Below, in pieces: positions 26,451 through 37,504 of a stretch of DNA of 64,000 nucleotides. The position numbers were made by a program, and so were the translations under genes. The notes beneath the pieces are model-generated. The model was given only the letters and a program-made list of their open reading frames with translations. It was not told the DNA's origin and searched no databases. How positions within the stretch are numbered: the stretch's first letter is position 1; each line of letters starts with the position of its first letter. Source of the DNA: Xiphias gladius (lineage: Eukaryota; Chordata; Actinopteri; Istiophoriformes; Xiphiidae); assembly GCF_016859285.1 (NCBI RefSeq), contig NC_053414.1, positions 9,992,017 to 10,056,016 of the forward strand, read 5' to 3'.

Positions 26451-28834
26451 ATGCCGTCTCACATTATGCTCTCTTACCAGTGGGATGACCAGTCTCTTGT
26501 GAAAAAGATTTACAATCGCCTCAAAGATGATGGGCTGCCAGTGTGGATGGACATCGAGGGAGGGGTGACAGGGAACATCAACGATGCGTGAGTACAAAGG
26601 AAGTTGATTACATCTGATGCCACTCACCCAGCAGATAATTTACCAGTTGACAAAGGTTTTTACATCTCAGGGGGTGAGATAAACTAGGATCTGTGTGTGT
26701 TTGTTCTCAGGATGGCTGCAGGTGTGGAGGAGGCCGCGGTGATTTGTCCATTTATGACCCCGGCTTACCAGGCGTCCCGCAGCTGCAAGAAGGAGCTCAA
26801 CTATGCAGACACCAGGGAGGTCATCATCGTGCCAGTCATGCTGGCCACGAACTGGGAGGCCACCGAGTGGCTGGGACTGATCACTGCAGGCCTGCTGTGG
26901 GTGGACTTTAGGTGAGCTGCCTTCTGAACGAGACAGGTGAAAAATTCTACACCGCTTCAATGGTGTGAGAGGATGAAAAGTGACTTTGGTATGAAGAGCA
27001 TGCTCCAAAATCATATACAGAACCATAAATAAATTCTTTCAATTGTGTTTAAAATCATATCGCTATCTAAATATTCCATTGTAGTTGAGGAAGCCTGTCC
27101 TGGACAAATGAACAACTTATTGGACTCCTTCATAACCGTGACATTTGACACAAACATCTACTGTCTATGTGGTTATGTTCTAGAAATGCAGAAACGGATG
27201 AGGAGCGCCTTGAGATGTGTCTCAGATGTCTGGAGGAGGAGATAATGTTTAATGCTGGTCACCTCCTGGCAGGGGAGGAACCTCCCAGAGGGGTGGTGGA
27301 TGGGCCAGATCCACCACAACCCCGACTGAAAAAGAAACCCGCCCGAGGCTTTCGCCACGCCCTCTCAAAGCTCTACATTCACGACTCAGGTAGATATGGA
27401 TACTAAACACTAACAAACAATACAATTTGCAAAAGCGCTTAAAGGGTTGGTTTACTCAAATTACAGAAAAACAAAACTTCTCACTTACCCAGGTCCATAA
27501 CAAGTATTTTAGAAATACCAGGATCCCTGCAGATGCAAACATATTTAATGGCTATGGCAGAATATATTCCAGCTGTAAATAGCATCAAAATTTGGCTTGA
27601 TATGATGAAAGTCTTAAGGATAGAAACTTATAAATTAAATTGTATGTTTCCAACAACAAATGTAAACCCCCAAAAGTCCCAAGGAAAAAAAAAAAAAAAA
27701 ATACAGAGGACTTTGTCCACAATTTGAGTCCAAGACCAGCAGCAAGATGTCTGATGTCCGTCTTCCACCAAGATACAAAGGTGGTGAGCGTAGTTTTGTT
27801 TACAGTGCTCACATCATTGGAAAAATGAAATTTAAAAAAAATTATACAGAAATGTGTCTTTCCTGGTACCGACTCAAAACAAAACATGACGTTAACTGTC
27901 TTCATAGGGATGTCTTGTTTGGGAGAGACTAGTTCCAGTGAAACCTGGTCACACAGTGATAGTCTGTGGATTATCCATATTAATTTGTACGGCAACAGCA
28001 AAATTGTTTCTAGGAAGATGTGTTAATGTTTAAGTTTTAAAAAGATTTTTTCCTATCTGCATGTTTGCATCACACTAAAGGGAGGTGAGAAATGATTTTT
28101 GTAATTGGGGTGAAGTGACCCTTTAATCTCGATGGCACTCTTGAGATTTGCACACTGAAACTGAACTGCGTGGTTGACCATGCACACTTATCTAAAATTT
28201 GCGTTACTTTCAACAATAGCATTCTCTTGCGTCATGACTTGCGTTTTACAGGCGAGCCGATAATCCACCCAACCAGTGACAGCAGAAACACAGTGGAGCT
28301 CACTGGGACGCCTGGAGATCACCGTTACTGGGAGGAGGTTAAGGGTAACGGCTGTAAATACTACAGGAATGTTGTCACTGACAGGTACCTCGGTAAGTAC
28401 AGAAATTCATCTTCACTGGACATTTACAAAAAAATAAAATAAAAAAAAATTAAGAATGTGAAAAAATGTGGTCTTTATTAAATGGGTCAAAATAAATTTC
28501 ACATTGCAAGCCAGAAAAATGGGCAATGTTTGTTTCCAAGTCTGTACAGCTGGCAGTTCTTTTGAGTCAGTACAAAACAAATATTTTTCTACCAATTTTT
28601 CAAAACACCGTCTTTCCCTCTGCAGGGTTTGACCCCAGCGGGAACCAGGTCCACTCTGAGGCCAGTCCCTCTGTGTCTGAGGAGTGGCTGCTTTTGGTGG
28701 ACCAGACAGACCAGAGCCATCAGAGAGCCGTCATCATCAAGAACAAACACTCAGGGAGGTTCCTGGCAGTCCAAAATGGCCGCTTCACTGGACTAACATC
28801 GTATGACGAAGACTGCAAATGGTTTTTAGAATAA
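26451..28834 (+). CDS. TIR-domain protein with C-terminal beta-trefoil-like region, unnamed
   Basis: Five exons: 26451-26587, 26711-26911, 27184-27389, 28252-28392, 28626-28834. All junctions are GT/AG with matching phases; 894 nt give 297 residues. Residues 4 to about 115 read as a compact TIR-2-like domain: strand A HIMLSYQW (4-11), a second strand with BB-loop VWMDIEGGVTGNI (31-43), strand C AAVICPF (54-60), helix motif SCKKEL (70-75) and strand D EVIIVPVM (82-89). By eye, D34, G41 and E74 fall where SARM1 has D594, G601 and the catalytic E642. A charged, Pro-rich linker (about 116-180) precedes a C-terminal part (about 195-297) whose VIIKNKHSGRFLAVQNG-type strands resemble a fascin-like beta-trefoil. 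There is no signal peptide, membrane segment, LRR or death domain, so it is probably cytosolic and not a Toll-like receptor or known adaptor. It diverges from dchs2 and converges on plrg1. Function unknown; NAD hydrolysis or signalling is only inferred. Confidence 0.85.
27439..28126. mobile_element. TTAA-flanked non-autonomous element, copy in TIR gene intron 3
   Basis: Left end TTAAAGGGTTGGTTTACTC and right end (minus strand) TTAAAGGGTCACTTCACCC form imperfect terminal inverted repeats that continue inward as AATTAC and CTTCTCAC/TTTCTCAC. TTAA borders on both sides suggest a piggyBac-type element. 688 bp, no transposase frame, so a MITE. Confidence 0.75.
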
Positions 28835-28973
28835 AGCAGACAACTCTAATTTTTTTTTTGGGGGGGATGGTCACTTCTATCAAAGACACATACGTTATAA
28901 AGAAATCTGTCTGATGAAAAAGCACTAAAGAGCAAAACTTGATGGGTGTATCTACAACAGAGGGTTTGGCAGA

Positions 28974-29016
28974 AATAAAATTCGAGATTGTTACTGTGAC
29001 ACGAGGAACAAATAAA
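28974..29016 (+). terminator. Poly(A) signals for the TIR gene
   Basis: AATAAA occurs at 28974-28979 and 29011-29016 on the plus strand, 140 and 177 bases after the stop codon. Another AATAAA at 28830-28835 overlaps the TAA stop and is too early to be the main signal. Use of the 29011 copy would carry the transcript into the last exon of the opposing plrg1 gene, whose stop is at 29024. Confidence 0.5.
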
Positions 29017-29023
29017 AAAGTCA

Positions 29024-32000
29024 TTAGAATCTTTTTCTCTTGAGGATTTCTGGTTTCCAGTTGATTGGATGGCTTTCCTCTGTCTGCAAGAAAGAAAACA
29101 GATTTGTGAAATAATCTGGGAACTAGCACAGAAATACAGGCCGACTTTAAATTTGCTCGTAAAACTTACAGCGGTGTCGTCCTCTCTGTATACTTTAATG
29201 GTCTTGTCGGCCTCGGCGGTGATCAATCTGCTTTCTGAGTGGTCGAACAAACAGGCAAAGATGCCGGACTCACTGTCCAGAGATCCAGGCTGCACAGCTG
29301 CATGAATCCTCTGGAAGTTGTAGCCTGTCCTCCAATCCCACATGTGGATGGTTCCATTGTCGGCTACAGAGAGAACACGAATGTGTATGATCAATGAGAG
29401 ATCAATGAGAATCAACGAGACCTGATTCTTGTATCTAATGCAACACTGTAATCACCTGTATAATCAAGTCAAGGCTGACTCAAATAGAAAAGGCTTATTT
29501 CTTATAACGCATAGACACTAAAACATTATCCGTAGATGTAACAAGTACTTTAGGCGGAAAAAAAGCTACATTGTAGGTAGTTGTTAATACCTCCAGACAC
29601 CAATACGCCATCAGAGTTAACAGCCAGGGTGTTGATAATAGCGTTGTGGCCCGACAGGTTCTGGATGAAGTTGCCATCTGGGAACATCCACTGCTTGATG
29701 TTGTCAGCAGAACCAGAAGCAAATGTGTACCTGCAAACAAAGAGGAAATAAACACACTCTTTAATTTGTTTCTGTAATGGTATTACTGAGGAACCCCTAG
29801 GGTCAAATGTCTTACTCTGCCTGGTAACCATGTCTTATAAGTAGGACTGCAACTAATGATTATATTCATTATTAGTTAACCTGACAATTTATCCGGATTA
29901 ATGTTATACACTATAAAACGTCAAAAAATAATGACAAATGTCCATAAGAGGTTTCACAAGCAATTATGTCTGAACAAAAATCCCAAATTTGTTCTATTTA
30001 GAATGATAATAAAAAAGAGAGAAGTAGAGACCAGCAAACATTTAGTAGATTAACTGGAAAGATGATTTACAATTATTAATAAAATATCACTGTATTAATT
30101 TTCTGTTGAGTGACTTAACTTGCTAATTCTTTTAACACTACACTCACCACCACACTTACTACACAGTACAGCCTGTGTTAACTTACTGTCTGGGGTGCAG
30201 CACCAGAGTTCGGACAGACTTCTTGTGGTTGGTCAGTGTGGCTCTGGTTTTTCCGGCGATCAAATCCCACAGCCTGATTGTTGAATCATGGCTGCCTGCA
30301 AGACGTACGTGGGTTGTCAGTCTGGGATTAACGGTAAAAACCTTGCTACTGAGCAAGTAACTACAGAGTTGAAAAAGCAGCAGTAAGGGATTAAACTGAA
30401 TGATACGGTTGATACTGTTAGATTGGAGTTGTAAAATGTATTTACCAGTGATTATTTGTGGCTCTGCAGCTTGACATCTCACTGTGGCCACAGTGTTGGT
30501 GTGGCCGGCTAGTGTGTGCACGTTAGCTTTTGTCCTGATGTCCCACACCTGTGTGGAAAGAAAGGAAATGCAGTTAGTCCAACTAATTAATCCTGCAAAT
30601 GCCCAATTACATGAACTTCATATTCAACGACAATCTTCTGGTGGAAGGATAATCTCTCTAAATGTCCCTTTTTTTCTGCCATTTAAGGCACTTTATACCC
30701 TTACTTGATTAGATTGAACTGAAATTCACTTGAGTGCACAGTGCACATAACTATACCAAGTGAAAATGCAGGTCTCTGTTTAGTTCAGGGCAGAATGAGT
30801 GCGTGGCTCATTATTTAACTACTGCTCTATTGTGTACAGGGGTCTATGGGTGTAATGTGGCAGATGCAGATATGATTCATGCTTATTCATGCCTAGCATA
30901 AGACAAAAACTGAAGACAAACCACAGTCTGGAAATCACAGAAGGTAAATCAGGGCCAAGAGCAGACCAAGCCTCAGTTACTGGAATCTTATTTGTGCGGT
31001 GTTTCCAAAACTCTCTCTGACAAATAGGTCATAGTTTGACTCACTTATGATGCTGCAATGAGAATCTAAATGTACCTTTAAAATAAACTTTCATCTTTGT
31101 TATGGCTAAAGAAGACAGACTGTGGGTATGACCTCTCTTTTCAAATAGACACTAACCCTGACAAGTTAAATTTCTTCATTTCAACACTTCACCCACACAT
31201 TCAGAACGGGACATGCAGAGTAAAGTTTACCCTCGCTGTGGCATCTCTGCTGCACGTCACCAACACATCAATGGTTGGATGTAGATCTAAGTCATACACA
31301 GCACTCAGGTGTCCGTGGTAGTGCCTGATGACCTAAAACACAAATATATATTGTGAAGACACTTCAAAAATACCACAAATGCAAAATTACATACTACAAA
31401 TGTCTCATTTCGGGGCCTTTAAAAAGTTAAATTCTTCTGTATAACGTCATGCTGCCCACTAACTCATCACAATAGCATACCTTGTTGTACTCCAGATCCC
31501 AACATTTGACTTGCTTGTCTTCACCACAGGAGAACAGGTAAGGGCTGCGGCTGCTGACTGCCACACCACGGACTGTGCTGATGTGTCCGGTCAGAGAGAG
31601 TTTTAGCTTCCCACTGGCCAGGTCCCAGATCTGTCACAACAAATAGCATTCCAGTTTTACTAGGATGGTTATAGAAAATTTCCAGGAATGGTGTCTCTAG
31701 ACTGCCACCTAGAGGTGACATGAGGGATATTATCATGAATGCTGAAGGCCATAGGATGCTGCTGAAAACACTGAAGATAGAAAGTATACCTTGGATTAAG
31801 ATTATTTTTTCAAAATCGTGTTCCCAGGGTCAAAACGAGCTTTCATACTCATTATTCATTTTATTGTGGTGGCAATTTTGAAAACTAATCTAATTTACCT
31901 CACAAATATCAAACATGGGGGTTACTGAATCAACCAGAAGGGCACTCAGTAGAGTGCAGACCTCCACCAAGGCCAATGTCAAACAACATACACCAGACAT

Positions 32001-35000
32001 CAGGGGGAAAAAAAAAAATCAAATCCATAGTTAATTTAATAGGTTCTTCCCTGGCCAATGCCCCATCCCTCCACCAAGTCTGGTGAAAATCAGTTTAGTT
32101 TTGCATAATCCTGCTGACAAATAAACCAACAAGCAGACACCAGAGAAAACATAACCTCCTTAGCAGAGGTAATAATGCCAAGATTAGATGGCATTTATTT
32201 GTACTTTTTTTCTTTAAAAACTTTTTATACATTAAGATAATCAAAGGATAACCTTTTTGCATAATGTTATAATTTGACATTCTATACACAGGATAATTAA
32301 TCAAAGAAACAACGGACAGAGTTATTTTATCAAAGTTATTGTTATTTTCCACTTCGCTCACCTTTATGGTTCTATCAGCAGACCCTGTGACAAACCACTG
32401 ATTCCCAGGCTCCACAGCGATGGACCGCACCCAGCCAAGGTGACCACTGATAACCTATTAGACAAAACATACCGCCGTTAAAAACAACACAAGACACATT
32501 CCAGACGCAGACCTCACTTTAGCATGGGTGTGTCATATATATCCACAAATAAAGGAAAATACAGCATAAATAGGAAAAGTTAAAATGATCTGTAGATACC
32601 CGAAACAGTTTCCATGGTGGATGCCACTGGGGTTTGGGCATGGTTGGTGCTTTCCTCATGAGTGCAGAATTTCTGGTGCCGCCTCCTTCCAAGAGTGACT
32701 AAAATAAACACATTCATTATCAGCTCAGATCAGATTTTACAGCAAGGGTAAACAAGATACCACATCAAGTGAACAGGGAAAAACACCGGGACCTACCACG
32801 GCAGTCGAATGAGGGTGAGATCTTTCTGCCCCTCCTGCGTGTCGATGGATGTCCCCGACACTGGCTGCAGTGCGGCTCGTGTCCTGCCTGAAATTCAACA
32901 ATAAACTGAATATTGTTTACATATGATAAATGGTGCCAAATCAAATTGAAAAGGTTCTGAACAAGTACTTGTGTTTATCACAAATTACTACCAATAACTT
33001 ACTCAATTTATACACTGTGGTGGGTAAAAAAGGTTTACCTGGCTTGCGAGGGTGGCAACGCCAACGCCATGGAATGGACTCCACCCTCACTGGGATTCCT
33101 GTGCATCTTTGTGTCAGCTGTCAAGGCCACTCCTGTGGAATGAAGTACTGGAGTGATACTGGCAACACTGGTGCAGTTCAGTGAACTGGCTTGGAAAATT
33201 AAGAAACGTGCAGCTTGGTTAAAATAACAGCACCGTACTTACCAGGTCCAGAAGGGTAAGCATGTGTCCCAGTGATCAGGTATTCTGGGTCATCTTCCAA
33301 AACACATTAAAAATAAATACATCAGTGTTCATGAAAAGAAAAAAAAAAAAAAAACAAAAAAACATTTACTTTCAAACAAGAAACTTACTTTAAAATGTAT
33401 ACCAATAAACTAAAGCTGTGTTATTGCTTGACCTGGTAAAGAGATCTTACACTTAATTCAGGATATCAGTAAATGGTATTTATTGACACTTTTTCACTGA
33501 TTAACAGGAGAGGTATCTGGAGGGATCAGCTACCATTGTTGTACTTTTAGGGAATATAACCAATTAATTTTCACGTCACATTCACATTACTATTAACATT
33601 AAACTGTTACTCTCAATAGTTTTTAAAATCAATCTAATGTGATTATATTGACGTGAGCATGCAGTGTTCATTGCCTTGTCACCTGGCTGTGTGTAGCTCT
33701 GGTGGCCTTGCATGCCGCCTGGAAGATGTGAGACTCTGTCTTTCCCTTCCTTCAGGACAGGCATGTGTAAAACTGCACCATACTCTGCTTTCAGTTTCAC
33801 ACCCATCTTCACCTTGTGGCTGCAAATACAGGAGACAAAGATGCATCACTTTTTTTCTCTTCAAAATCACTTATGTGACCATCATGTTTGGTGAATGAGC
33901 ATCATATAGTGATGATATGATCTTGTCATGTTGTTATTTTACAGGCAAAGAAATTAGTTCCTGGAGCACATATGAAGTTTTTTGGCTCATATAATGCATA
34001 ACATTAGTACACAGTTCATTGCTTTTGAAAAGTTAGATTATTTGACAAGGAGTGGGTTATAGATAAAATCCTCTCTCGTGGTATGTATTATTTAATATCG
34101 AAACATTGATATATATTGATTAGGGCTGCAACAAACAATTATTTTCATTTTGGACTAAACTGCCAATTATTTTCTCGATTAATCTATAAGATGTAAAAAT
34201 AAAAACACACCCATCACAACTTCTCAGAGCCTAACTGAGTAGGAGCCTAACTTGGTAGGGTACCCATACTGTTTAATTTTATGTCTATTTGGTTTTGCAT
34301 ACAACTGTATTTCATTACGCAGCCCACCCTATATATTACACACACACACACACGTATGTTTTTGTTATATGATGGTACATATATCAATATTTGTAAACAT
34401 CCTCATCAATACAGTGATCATGAATGGTAAGGATTTTGCCAGCCCTAAATTAAAACAAGTCTTATCAGCTAGCTGCTTTGCAAGCATACTTACAAACTCT
34501 CATCATTTGGTCTTGAATTACAAGTAAACAAACATAAAGGTTCACAGAGGCTCAACAGGGCTTCTGAAGCTAGGGGGAAAGTTAAGGGAGACATTTCTCT
34601 GCCTATTCTCCCTCGTTACACAACTTAAAATCTTAAAACTGCCACTAGACATTGTTTTAAGACCCTAAATATCTGAGACATTTATTCTAATGGTTACTTA
34701 TATTCTCTGTACCGACCACCTACTCAGAAAAAACTGCTGCACTGAAACTAGCTGAAGCCAGACTAGATCAGTGGTGGAAAAGTAATCAGATCTTTTACTT
34801 AAGTGAAGGTAGCAACATCACAGTATAGAAATACTCTGTTACAAATAAAAGGTCCTGCATTCAAACTTTTACTTATACTTCAAGTAGCAAAAGTAAAAGT
34901 ATTCATTATGCAGAATGTTCAGTTTCAGATCCGTGTGTGTTTATATTTTTGGATTATAGCTATTGACGCATTAATGTGTACATCACCTTAATGTTGTAGC

Positions 35001-35627
35001 TGATAAAGGTGGACCTCATTTAAACTACTTAATAACCTTAATTTCCGATAACAGGATCAATATTAATAATCTAGTTGTACCTAAAGTTAACAAACAAATG
35101 TAGTGGAGTATAAAAAACGACAATATTAGGGGTTAAGGAGCAGAAACTGGAAATAAAGTAAAGTACAAGTACTAGAGGCCAAAGAGGGCTTTAAAAACCA
35201 GTTTAAGATTCGTGAATCTTTTAATATACATGTAAAAACAATAAGATTGAAGCTGTTCTGCAGTACGTTTTAATGGAAGTTGCCCGATTTACCTTTCATC
35301 GTCCAGTGCGATGGATTTCGCATGGTCGGACACAAACATGTCATGGGTCCTTTTGAGAGATCTGAAGACAAGAGTGTGGACTGAGTGCTTCTGGACATCC
35401 TGTGGAAGAAAAAAAAAATACTGTATTTAAGCAGTACAAAAACGGCAACATTTATAAGTTACTCCACCCTTTAATATATGTAATCCAGACAAGAAAAACG
35501 CAAGGTTAACGCAACGCGTGCCAGTATTTAGCCGGGCCCGACCCTGTAGCTTTCCGTGCGGTAGCGCCTGAGCGGGAGAGAAGAAACGGCCACGAAATGT
35601 GTTCAAACATCGACATACCTCAGTCAT
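29024..35627 (-). CDS. plrg1: Pleiotropic regulator 1, WD40 splicing factor (complete)
   Basis: Core member of the Prp19/CDC5L (NineTeen) complex, which activates the spliceosome in the nucleus (family knowledge). Fifteen coding exons: 35619-35627, 35293-35399, 33683-33819, 33243-33293, 33039-33132, 32797-32887, 32600-32698, 32362-32454, 31481-31630, 31231-31332, 30446-30548, 30187-30295, 29591-29730, 29170-29363, 29024-29083. These give 1539 nt, 512 residues, against 514 in human. The first coding exon is only nine bases (M-T-E). The N-terminal half is low in structure; seven WD40 repeats start near residue 199 ([18 protein letters not shown]) and show typical WD ends (IWDL, CWDL, VWDI, LWDL, MWDW). 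The protein ends in KRKRF, as in human. No canonical poly(A) signal is obvious on the minus strand below 29024; the TIR gene ends only 190 bases away on the other strand. Confidence 0.97.
29843..30112 (+). repeat. GGGCTGCAACTAA-family dispersed repeat, copy D (plrg1 intron 12)
   Basis: Starts taggactgcaactaatgatt and contains aacgtcaaaaaataatgaca, then ends in ttaattttctgttgagtgac, matching the family. Confidence 0.65.
31929..32176 (+). repeat. Teleost dispersed repeat (AACATAACCTCCTTAGCAGAGG tail) in plrg1 intron 8
   Basis: gagtgcagacctccaccaag, caagtctggtgaaaatcagt, gcataatcctgctgacaaat and the closing aaaacataacctccttagca appear in the order of a well-known teleost repeat, probably a LINE 3' end. 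Contains a short A-tract. Confidence 0.65.
34121..34230 (+). repeat. GGGCTGCAACTAA-family dispersed repeat, copy E, truncated (plrg1 intron 2)
   Basis: Starts ttagggctgcaacaaacaat and runs through tattttctcgattaatctat before breaking off. Confidence 0.6.
34769..35175 (+). repeat. CAGTGGTGGAAAAGTAA-type element, copy 1 (plrg1 intron 2)
   Basis: Left end cagtggtggaaaagtaatca; interior rich in TTTACTTAAGT, AAGTAAAAGTA and tgtagtggagta words; right end near taaagtacaagtact. A common teleost non-autonomous DNA element. Confidence 0.65.
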
Positions 35628-35790
35628 TGTGGTGATAAATATTCTGATAGGACACCGTAGCAGAAGAAATTATTACTTCCAGTGAATATCGCTTGGCCTC
35701 ACTCGAAAATATATCACAAACGTAAAAACATGACCACCACCACCACCACCCGACGATGGAATGCCCCGGAAGTAAACAATATCAAAAGCA
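35628..35790 (-). promoter_or_regulatory. plrg1 promoter with ETS-type site
   Basis: CCGGAAGT at 35765-35772, about 140 bases upstream of the ATG, is a consensus ETS/GABP site typical of housekeeping promoters. An (ACC)6 run lies at 35733-35750. No TATA box is seen. This fits a constitutively expressed splicing gene, but factor binding is inferred. Confidence 0.45.
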
Positions 35791-37290
35791 GCTGGTAATT
35801 TGTCAGCGCCGCCTGCCGGCCAGGGAGACAAGCCAATGCAATTCTGCAAAAAAAAAAAAACCAAAACACAAAACTCTCAAAACGTTTTTTTCCACTTTGC
35901 GAAAGGAAATCTAAATATCAGTATTCTGAATATTCGCTTATAATATATTGACACAGTTAATGTAATTTGAATGAGTGTAACTTGCAGTGAGCACAGGCCA
36001 AAGTTTGGTTGTCCTGTCTTGTCTATTTACGCTATTTTGAGCAAATAGCCAATGTTAGGTCATAAAAGGGCATTTGCCATTTTGGCACAGCCTACCCATC
36101 TACAATGAGCCAGATGGAATTTGGACTCCACAATGGGTTGTCTAGGTGAGTGTGATTCATGGGGACAAGTACTACAAGTACACAGTGCAAAGTAAATAAG
36201 CCGTCCAGATGTGGATCAAAATGTACATGGCAACTGTGATGTTCTTATAAGAACAATATAAGTGGGTTCCAGTGTGATTTTGATGTGGCTGTGTATTACT
36301 GACAATTTGAAACAGTTATTCTGGGCTCATTCCCAGAAAGGTAAGCGCAGGGAGATTTCATACAATGTAAATAACCTGAGCTACAAAGTGTAACCTTGAG
36401 CTTTTAGTGAGGAAAATGAATAGCAGTCCACTCAGTAATACTGTCTTTTCAAACCAACATGTTATGAAGAGAACAGCACTTAAGTTTAAATAATTTAATT
36501 ACATACTTCCTCAATTTATACTGGAATGTTTTCAAGAGCCCGTAAGAAGTGCTTTGAGGCTCCCTTCCCTGGTCAATATTTTTCAATTATTCATTTTATG
36601 GAGACAAGAGGCTATTAATTGCGTTTTGTTGCTTCTAAAACAAATCGATTTTACCAGGCTCCTTTTAAACCTGGCAATTAATTTGTTTAAAATGCTCTCT
36701 GCAAAGCCAAATCACTCACTAAACAAAAATCTGTTCATTTTTATACAAAGCCAACATACTCCTATTTTCCCAGCCTTGTGCGTCCACCTGTGCGTGTGTG
36801 TTGTTTATGAGAAGGTGACCCGGTGTCAGAAAGTTAGAAACCCCTGTAGACTGTAATGGAATTCAAATCATAGGTTCAGTACTAAATAATACATTTGAGA
36901 AATTTTAATGGCTATTGACGCTGTGTCACAGTGGTGTTGACTGGATTATACACCCCAAGCAAATGAAGTGGACAAAATGTTTACAGTTAAGATGGTATTT
37001 ATTTCAGGGTTGTTGCATTGCATTACATATCGGTTGTAAGCATGTGATCACTCTGTGTATTTCGACAAAACATTTGAAGGTTTTGCAGAGTCAAATTCAG
37101 ACACATATCTTGCGTTAGCTTTTTCGATTATTTCTTTTTACCAGGTGTTTTAGTCTCATCTCCACATTGTTTTATAAAACAGCTGATTGCCGTATGGACA
37201 TTACTGGGTTGTGTTTCCAGGCTGGTGGTAATTGAGTCCAAAGACTGTCCAGTGAAGTAATGACAAGCCATATTTTCTCAAGAAAAGATA
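35791..37290. other. Intergenic spacer plrg1 to fgg
   Basis: About 1.5 kb of AT-rich DNA with no coding frame of note and no fibrinogen-like translation in any frame. In mammals FGB and FGA lie in this interval; here there is no trace of them. Confidence 0.6.
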
Positions 37291-37426
37291 TTTATTTAGT
37301 GCTCAAAACAATACTGAAGAAGGAAAGGAAAATGTGAACATCAGTGCCCAGCTGGGTCAGATCACCACAGCATGAAAACATCACATGGAGACACATCATA
37401 AAGTCAGAAATTTTCCATTGGAACAT

Positions 37427-37432
37427 TTTATT
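37427..37432 (-). terminator. Poly(A) signal of fgg
   Basis: TTTATT on the plus strand is AATAAA on the minus strand, 73 bases after the fgg stop codon. A second copy at 37291-37296 could serve a longer 3' UTR. Confidence 0.6.
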
Positions 37433-37504
37433 TGATCTAGGGTGGTTTCAGGGTTGTTGGGCTGAACACAATTAGTATAGACCACAAACACGTGTGTCTA
37501 CTTT

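Noticed and set aside
26451..28834. Toll-like receptor or MyD88-type adaptor
   Set aside because: No leucine-rich repeats, membrane helix or death domain, and the TIR box wording differs from that group.
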